Positions 59,000 to 64,000 of a DNA stretch of 64,000 nucleotides are shown here, piece by piece. Source of the stretch: Streptomyces sulfonofaciens (GTDB lineage Bacteria > Actinomycetota > Actinomycetes > Streptomycetales > Streptomycetaceae); NCBI RefSeq assembly GCF_014656295.1, contig NZ_BNCD01000004.1, positions 62,001-126,000 of the forward strand, given 5' to 3'. The notes beneath the pieces were generated by a model. It made no database searches. It was not told the DNA's origin and worked only from the letters and a program-made list of their open reading frames with translations. Each line of letters begins with the position of its first letter. Positions within the stretch are counted from its first letter, which is position 1. Position numbers and translations under genes: made by a program.

Positions 59000-60397
59000 C
59001 TAGATGACCAGGGACAGCAGCAGGACGAGTGCGCCCGCGACCACCGAGACGATGGTCTCCATGACGGACCAGGTCTTCACGGTCTGCCCGACACTGAGCC
59101 CGAAGTACTCCTTGACCAGCCAGAATCCGGCGTCGTTGACATGGCTGAAGAAGAGCGAACCCGCGCCGATCGCCAGCACGAGCAGCGCCGCGTGCGTGCT
59201 CGACATGCCGGCCGCCAGCGGCGCCGCCAGACCGGCCGCCGAGACCGTGGCCACCGTCGCTGAGCCGGTCGCGAGCCGGATCACCACCGCGATCAGCCAG
59301 CCGAGCACCAGCGCGGGTATCGACCACGCCTTGGAGACGTCCAGGATCATGTCGCCCACACCGCAGTCGATCAGCGTCTGCTTGAAGCCGCCGCCCGCGC
59401 CGACGATCAGCGTCACGCCCGCGATCGGGGCCAGCGAGGTCTCCACCGTCGAGGAGAGCCGCTCCCGGGTGAACCCGGCCGCCCGGCCCAGCGTGAACAT
59501 ACCGACGAGCACCGCGGCCAGCAGGGCGACCAGCGGGTTGCCGACCACGTCGAAGATCCGCTGCACGGTGTCCTCGGGGTCGTCCACCACGATGTCGACC
59601 AGTGCCTTGAGCAGCATCAGCACCACGGGCAGCAGGATCGTCGCGACGGTGGCCCCGAACCGGGGCCGGTGCTCAAGATCCTCGGAGGGCCGGGCCGCGA
59701 TCATCCGCTCGGGCGCCGGTACGTCCACCCAGCGGGCCGCGTACCGGCTGAAGAGCGGGCCGGCGATGATCACCGTCGGGACGGCGACGAGGATGCCGAG
59801 CGCCAGCGTCACGCCCAGGTTGGCCTTGACCGCGTCGATCGCGACCAGCGGCCCCGGGTGCGGTGGCACCAGGCCGTGCATCACCGACAGGCCGGCGAGC
59901 GCGGGCACCCCGATGCGCATCAGCGAGTAGTTGCCGCGCCGTGCGACCAGCAGCACCACCGGGATCAGCAGCACGATGCCGATCTCGAAGAACAGCGGCA
60001 GTCCGACCACGGACGCGATCAGCACCATGGCCCAGGGCATGGCGCGCCCGCCGGCCTTGGCGAGGATGGTGTCGACGATCTCGTCGGCGCCCCCGGAGTC
60101 GGCGAGCAGCCGCCCGAGGATCGCACCGAGCGCGATCAGCACGCCCACGCTGGCGACGGTCGAGCCGAGGCCGGTGCTGAAGCTGGTGATCACCTTGTCG
60201 AGCGGTGCTCCGGCGACCGCGCCGAGCACCAGCGAACCGATGGTCAGCGACAGGAAGGCGTGGACCTTGAACCTGGTGATGAGCAGGACGATGACCGCGA
60301 TGCCCGCGAGGACGGCTATCCCAAGCTGGGCGTGGCCCGCCGAGGAGATCGGCTCGGGGGCGTCCGCTGCCAGCATCTCGACGCTGAGTCCGGTCAC
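59000..60397 (-). CDS. gntP: Gluconate permease GntP
   Basis: 465 residues from GTG 60397, with AAGGGAAA upstream. About 12-14 transmembrane helices. The Gnt-family patterns are clear: GSTVASVGVLIALGAILGRLL, PPHPGPLVAIDAVKAN, SHVNDAGFWLVKEYFGLS. It imports gluconate with protons. The operon order is gntK, gntP, SDR, with the divergent GntR regulator ahead of gntK. Confidence 0.93.
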   Translation of the reverse strand: MTGLSVEMLAADAPEPISSAGHAQLGIAVLAGIAVIVLLITRFKVHAFLSLTIGSLVLGAVAGAPLDKVITSFSTGLGSTVASVGVLIALGAILGRLLADSGGADEIVDTILAKAGGRAMPWAMVLIASVVGLPLFFEIGIVLLIPVVLLVARRGNYSLMRIGVPALAGLSVMHGLVPPHPGPLVAIDAVKANLGVTLALGILVAVPTVIIAGPLFSRYAARWVDVPAPERMIAARPSEDLEHRPRFGATVATILLPVVLMLLKALVDIVVDDPEDTVQRIFDVVGNPLVALLAAVLVGMFTLGRAAGFTRERLSSTVETSLAPIAGVTLIVGAGGGFKQTLIDCGVGDMILDVSKAWSIPALVLGWLIAVVIRLATGSATVATVSAAGLAAPLAAGMSSTHAALLVLAIGAGSLFFSHVNDAGFWLVKEYFGLSVGQTVKTWSVMETIVSVVAGALVLLLSLVI

Positions 60398-60613
60398 GGT
60401 GTTTCCCTTGTGTGTGGTGACGGTGGGCGAGTGGGGCCGCCCGGCTGGTACGGGTGCGCTGTGCGGTCCTGGCACCGCGGGGGGCCCACGGGCTGCACGG
60501 GGCGCGGGTGCCGGCGGTTCATCTGCGGGGGGTCCGTGCGTGCGGCGGGTGCGGGCGGGGGCTCGGGACGTGCCCGCCGTGGCGGGGCGCACGGCACCGG
60601 GGAGGCGGGGCCG

Positions 60614-61135
60614 TCATACGGGCGCCGGCCCGGTGAGGTCGTCAAGCGCCCGAAGCGCCCGCTCCGTGATCTGCTCCGGGCCGCCGGAGACGTCCACGGT
60701 GACTCCCGCCTCGTCGGCTTCGAGCGGTTGCAGGGCCGCGAACTGCGAGTCGAGCAGTGCGGTGGGCATGAAGTGGCCCTCGCGGTGCGCCATCCGGTCC
60801 TCGATGAGCCGACGGTCGCCGGCGAGATGGACGAAGACGAGGCCGGGAGCCGCCGCCCGCAACCGGTCGCGGTAGCTCCGCTTGAGCGCCGAGCTGCTCA
60901 CCACACCCCCGCGCCCCGCCCGGCCGCGGGCCCAGGAGCCGATCGCGTCGAGCCAGGGCCACCGGTCGTCGTCGGTCAGCGGGGTGCCGGCGGTCATCTT
61001 CGCGATGTTCGCCGGCGGGTGGAAGTCGTCGCCCTCGGCATAGGGCACGCCGAGGGCGGCGGCGAGACGGGGGCCGATCGTCGTCTTGCCGGTCCCTGCC
61101 ACGCCCATGACCACCACGACCTGGGGGGTGCGCAT
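60614..61135 (-). CDS. gntK: Gluconokinase
   Basis: 173 residues from ATG 61135. P-loop VVMGVAGTGKTTIG, gluconate-binding GDDFHPPANIAKMTAGTPLTDDDRWPWL, and SSALKRSYRDRLR are characteristic of GntK. It phosphorylates gluconate to 6-phosphogluconate for the pentose phosphate pathway. First gene of the operon, 193 bases from the palindrome shared with the divergent regulator. Confidence 0.95.
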   Translation of the reverse strand: MRTPQVVVVMGVAGTGKTTIGPRLAAALGVPYAEGDDFHPPANIAKMTAGTPLTDDDRWPWLDAIGSWARGRAGRGGVVSSSALKRSYRDRLRAAAPGLVFVHLAGDRRLIEDRMAHREGHFMPTALLDSQFAALQPLEADEAGVTVDVSGGPEQITERALRALDDLTGPAPV

Positions 61136-61328
61136 CTCTGCCTCGCTGTCCTGTGCATGGTCGCCCTCGCGGGCGCGGCCGGTCCCGGGCCCGGGTGCGA
61201 AGGCGGCTGCGGGCCCGCGGGGCGACGCGGCCGCCTGGCGTGCGCCACGGCCGCCGACGCCGGATGGACCTCTTCCTGCCACGTCACTGAAACCCATTAG
61301 GTCCGACGAATTCAAGAGGCTGTGAGAT

Positions 61329-61343
61329 AAAAGTCTGACTTTT
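61329..61343. promoter_or_regulatory. Perfect 15-bp palindrome, GntR operator of the gluconate operon
   Basis: AAAAGTC-T-GACTTTT: seven-base perfect arms around one T, the only AT-rich site in the gap between gntK (start 61135) and the regulator gene (start 61383). It lies 39 bases before the regulator ATG. FCD/FadR-type regulators bind such short-spaced palindromes. Confidence 0.85.
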
Positions 61344-61382
61344 TGGGTCTGCTCCTCGGCCGTTGCCTCGTACTCTGACCTC

Positions 61383-62084
61383 ATGACGACCACGGCCCGC
61401 GGGCTGCACGCTCGCGTTCTGGACGCCCTCGGGCCCGCGATCACCGCAGGGGAGTACCCGCCGGGCTGCGTGCTGCGGACCGACGAGCTCGCCCAGCGTT
61501 TCGAGGTCTCGCGCAGCGTGATGCGCGAGGCGGTGCGCGTCCTGGAGTCGATGCACCTGGTGGCATCGCGGCGCAGGGTCGGCGTGACCGTCCGCCCGGC
61601 GGCCGAGTGGGACGTCTACGACCCGCAGGTGATCCGCTGGCGGCTGGCCGGCCGCGACCGCCCCCGCCAGTTGCGCTCGCTCACCGTGCTGCGCTCGGCC
61701 GTCGAGCCGGTCGCCGCCGGGCTCGCCGCCCGCCGTGCCAGCGCCGGGCAGTGCGCCGAACTCACCGAGTGCGCGCTCGGTATGGTCGCCACCTCACGCG
61801 GCCACCAACTGGAGGCGTACCTGGTGCACGACATCGCCTTCCACCGCATCGTCCTGAACGCGTCGGGCAACGAGATGTTCGCACGGCTCGGCGATGTGGT
61901 GGCCGAGGTGCTCGCGGGCCGCACCCACCACCAGGTGATGTTCGCCGACCCCGACCCGGCGGCCGTGACCCTGCACGTACAGGTCGCCGCCGCGATCCGG
62001 GAGGGAGACGGGGCGCGGGCCGAGGAACTCACCCGTGAGATCACCGTGGGCGCCCTGCACGAACTGGACGTCCTGGCGCCGTGA
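61383..62084 (+). CDS. FadR-type GntR regulator of gluconate genes
   Basis: 233 residues from ATG 61383. N-terminal winged helix (VLRTDELAQRFEVSRSVMREAVRVLE, RRVGVTVRPAAEW) and an FCD domain with metal-binding positions DIAFHRIVL and LHVQVAAAI. It is divergent from gntK with a perfect palindrome between them, so it should repress the operon and be relieved by gluconate or 6-phosphogluconate. The same gene order is known for the S. coelicolor gluconate operon from memory. Confidence 0.93.
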   Translation: MTTTARGLHARVLDALGPAITAGEYPPGCVLRTDELAQRFEVSRSVMREAVRVLESMHLVASRRRVGVTVRPAAEWDVYDPQVIRWRLAGRDRPRQLRSLTVLRSAVEPVAAGLAARRASAGQCAELTECALGMVATSRGHQLEAYLVHDIAFHRIVLNASGNEMFARLGDVVAEVLAGRTHHQVMFADPDPAAVTLHVQVAAAIREGDGARAEELTREITVGALHELDVLAP

Positions 62085-62116
62085 CCGCGGCGGCCGCCGC
62101 TGCCGCGCCGCCGTGC

Positions 62117-62557
62117 TCACGGGTCGATGTCACCGTCCACGTAGACCCACGCCCCCGCCTCCCGCTCGAAGCGGCTGCGCTCGCGCAGCACGCCGGCACG
62201 GCCGCCGTCCGTGAAGTGCGCCCTGAAGCGGACGACCCCCCTGGCGTGGAAGGCGGAGCCCGCCTCGGTGGCCTCGATCTCCAGTCCCGTCCAGCCGAGG
62301 CCGGCCGCGAAGGCGACGCCCGCCGGCCGGGTGCGCGGATGCCAGGTGCGCAGCAGGTACCCCTCGTCCCGTACCGCGAACGCGCTGTACCGCGAGCGCA
62401 TCAGGGCCTCCGCGGTGGGCGCGAGGGCGACACCCGAGTGGAAGCGGCCGCAGCACGCGGCGTACGGCTGCCCCGAGCCGCAGGGGCACGTCGACGGTGC
62501 TGGGGTGCCGGACGCGGAGCGCGGCTGCTTCCTGCGGCGGGGGGTGCCTCGGGTCAT
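62117..62557 (-). CDS. YchJ/UPF0225-family protein with SEC-C-like zinc motif
   Basis: 146 residues from ATG 62557. The N-terminal zinc motif CPCGSGQPYAACCGRFHSG is complete, then ALMRSRYSAFAVRDEGYLLRTWHP and FRAHFTDGGRAGVLRERSRF, the YchJ fold. The function is unknown; the SEC-C motif suggests binding to ribosome/translocon or nucleic acid. It converges on the FadR-type gene with 32 bases between stops. Confidence 0.9.
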   Translation of the reverse strand: MTRGTPRRRKQPRSASGTPAPSTCPCGSGQPYAACCGRFHSGVALAPTAEALMRSRYSAFAVRDEGYLLRTWHPRTRPAGVAFAAGLGWTGLEIEATEAGSAFHARGVVRFRAHFTDGGRAGVLRERSRFEREAGAWVYVDGDIDP

Positions 62558-62776
62558 GGCCGCCATTGTGCCCCGCGGGGCCGGTGCGGCGCGCGGCGCC
62601 CGGTGCCCGGCCGGGTCGAGAACGTGGCCGCAGGCCGGTTGGTCGGGACGGGGCGGGCGGGGGAGGATGTGTGCGGCGGTGAGCATCGGGTGCGGTGGCT
62701 CGCGCGACCCTCGGGCGACCGACGGGCGGCCCCCTGCCGGACAGCTCTTCCGAACAGACAAGAGGACGCCTGTTTC

Positions 62777-63574
62777 ATGACCTCAGAGCCCCCCTTCTTC
62801 CACGTTCTCCCCGGCGCACCCGGATCCCCGGTCATCCTGCACGTGCCGCACTCCAGCCGGGTCCTACCGGGCCCCGTGCGCGCGGCGATCGTGCTGGACG
62901 ACGCCGCGCTGGAACGGGAGCTCGACCACATCACGGACGCGCACACCGCGGAACTGGCCGCCGAGGCCACCGCGGCGGCCGGCGCACGCAGACCCTGGCG
63001 GTTCGTCAACGGCCTGTCCCGCCTGGTCGTCGACCCCGAGCGCTTCCCGGACGAACGCGAGGAGATGCGGGCCGTCGGCATGGGCGCCGTGTACACCCAC
63101 ACCACGCACCGCGCACCCCTGCGCCCTGTCGAGACCGATCCCGCGCCGTTGCTCGACCGCTACTTCCACCCCTACACGGAGGCGATGACCGCAACCGTGG
63201 ACGAACGCCTCGCCGCCACCGGGCGGGCGGTCATCATCGACGTCCATTCCTATCCCACCCACGCGCTGCCCTACGAACTGCACGGCCACGGCCCGCGCCC
63301 GCCGATCTGCCTGGGCGCCGACGACCATCACACCCCGCCCGCCCTGCTCGACCTCGCCCACGAGGTCTTCGCCGACTTCGGGGGTGTCGACGTCAACACC
63401 CCCTTCGCCGGCGCCTATGTGCCGCTCAAGCACCACCGCACCACCACCGAGGTCAGCTCGCTGATGATCGAGATCCGCCGCGACCTCTACATGTCGGAAC
63501 CGGGCGGCCCCGCGGGTCTCGGCCTCGCGGCCCTGGGCACGGCGCTCGCGGAGCTGGTGGAGCGGGCGTCGTAG
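62777..63574 (+). CDS. N-formylglutamate amidohydrolase-family protein
   Basis: 265 residues from ATG 62777. The family motifs are VILHVPHSSR, DHITDAHTAELA, VNGLSRLVVDPERFPDE, VIIDVHSYP, and EIRRDLYM. Family members split N-formylglutamate in histidine breakdown, but stand-alone copies also act on other N-formyl or peptide substrates. No hut genes are next to it. A strong hairpin at 63624 follows. Confidence 0.9.
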   Translation: MTSEPPFFHVLPGAPGSPVILHVPHSSRVLPGPVRAAIVLDDAALERELDHITDAHTAELAAEATAAAGARRPWRFVNGLSRLVVDPERFPDEREEMRAVGMGAVYTHTTHRAPLRPVETDPAPLLDRYFHPYTEAMTATVDERLAATGRAVIIDVHSYPTHALPYELHGHGPRPPICLGADDHHTPPALLDLAHEVFADFGGVDVNTPFAGAYVPLKHHRTTTEVSSLMIEIRRDLYMSEPGGPAGLGLAALGTALAELVERAS

Positions 63575-63923
63575 GCGGCACGCCGTTCGGTGCGCACCCC
63601 GCACCGGACCGGTCGGGCACCGGCGCACGCCGCCCGGCGTGCGGCCTTGAGCCGTCTGAACTCCGGGGCGCGCCGATCGTCGACAATCTCGTCGCGAAGG
63701 CACCGGAGACCGTCGCCCGACGGGTGGCGGACGCGGGACGCAAGAAGCCGTATCGACCGGATTCAAGGTGATATGACGGTGCGGGAGGCGCGGATGACCG
63801 CCCTGGACAAGCCGCGCGCGGATTGGCAACAATGTGGCGCCGAGCAAGCTCCCCGATCGCGGCCGGTCCACCGCCCACCGCAGCCGCGCGGCGATCGGCG
63901 CCCCGAGGGAAGGGATGCGGACC
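63575..63923 (+). other. Intergenic region before the last gene
   Basis: Contains the hairpin at 63624-63643. Otherwise no gene is supported. The patch 63745-63835 is richer in A/T (CCGGATTCAAGGTGATATGA, GATTGGCAACAATG) and is a plausible promoter region for the next gene. Confidence 0.4.
63624..63643 (+). terminator. Hairpin terminator after N-formylglutamate amidohydrolase
   Basis: CGCACGCCG-CC-CGGCGTGCG: a 9-bp perfect inverted repeat (63624-63632 and 63635-63643), 50 bases after the stop. Confidence 0.65.
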
Positions 63924-64000
63924 GTGACATTCGTGCTGGTGCCCGGCGCCTGGCACGGCGGATGGTGCTGGAGCCGGGTCGCCCCCCTCCTGCGCGCCGC
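63924..64000 (+). CDS. Alpha/beta hydrolase, N-terminal part (3' cut by window)
   Basis: Starts at GTG 63924, with GGGAAGGG upstream; an ATG at 63915 is an alternative. Only about 25 residues are seen: TFVLVPGAWHGGWCWSRVAP, the oxyanion start of esterases of the salicylate-esterase/hydroxynitrile-lyase-like group. The catalytic triad lies beyond the window. Confidence 0.75.
   Translation, partial: MTFVLVPGAWHGGWCWSRVAPLLRA

Noticed and set aside
58062..59327. ORF that starts at the SDR ATG and continues in the shifted frame
   Set aside because: Its translation after the start is low-complexity; the catalytic SDR motifs are in the frame 58124-58807, so this frame marks the frameshift, not a gene.
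1..64000. Search for tRNA/rRNA genes, prophage, insertion sequences, PKS/NRPS and CRISPR
   Set aside because: None was recognised by eye. A tRNAscan, IS or antiSMASH run would be decisive.

Overview
The window is about 73% GC, its genes show strong third-position G/C bias and many start with GTG, and its gene families (streptogrisin proteases, DnaE2, SGNH lipase, homogentisate dioxygenase, gluconate operon) are typical of a Streptomyces chromosome. No rRNA, tRNA, CRISPR, prophage, insertion sequence or PKS/NRPS cluster was seen. Nothing suggests a recent mobile island.

Layout. (1) 1-1868: tandem streptogrisin-type secreted serine proteases, the first cut by the window edge. (2) 1928-6880: a mutagenic repair operon, dnaE2 plus a Y-family ImuB-like gene, behind a near-consensus SOS box. 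(3) 7048-14046: secreted lipase, orphan CitB-type response regulator, acetyltransferases, a YtrA-type GntR regulator, an AAA ATPase, an SGNH lipase and a 57-aa small protein with a perfect ribosome binding site. (4) 14285-19451: a small conserved-looking protein, a stand-alone type ISP restriction specificity-like protein, then hmgA with GntR and a divergent TetR gene around a palindrome. (5) 19591-28359: molybdopterin oxidoreductase, zinc alcohol dehydrogenase, an S9 peptidase broken by one in-frame TGA, LysR and an MFS exporter. (6) 28513-31752: two small acyl-CoA regulons, TetR/acyl-CoA dehydrogenase and TetR/MaoC hydratase, each with recognisable operators. (7) 32308-37389: zinc-ribbon protein, secreted penicillin-acylase-type enzyme and NamZ-type muramidase. 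(8) 37566-43173: SDR, acyl-CoA ligase, TetR, acyl-CoA dehydrogenase and APH-type kinase. This set resembles the levulinate / 4-hydroxyacyl-CoA (ACAD10/11, LvaACDE) pathway. (9) 43249-51732: DUF202 pair, Nudix, EamA transporter, FAD dehydrogenase, APC permease, and a YedY/sulfite-oxidase-like enzyme with a cytochrome b561-type partner. (10) 51769-57999: cupin, epimerase, AraC with a divergent monooxygenase/esterase/SDR operon, a PPOX protein and a GPP34 protein. (11) 58124-62084: gluconate operon (SDR with a frameshifted start, gntP, gntK) divergent from its GntR regulator across a perfect 15-bp palindrome. (12) 62117-64000: YchJ-like protein, N-formylglutamate amidohydrolase and the start of an alpha/beta hydrolase.

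How the genes work together. The window mixes secreted scavenging enzymes (proteases, lipases, acylase, muramidase) with catabolic routes for fatty or hydroxy acids, tyrosine (homogentisate) and gluconate, each with a local TetR, GntR, AraC or LysR regulator. Most operators proposed here are palindromes placed between a regulator and its likely target. The most interesting items are the hydroxyacyl-CoA-like cluster (37566-43173), the two single-lesion genes (S9 peptidase and gluconate SDR), the SOS box at dnaE2, the duplicated TetR operator around 30481/31737, and the unlisted 57-aa gene at 9767-9940. All family assignments rest on motif reading by eye; no database search was run.
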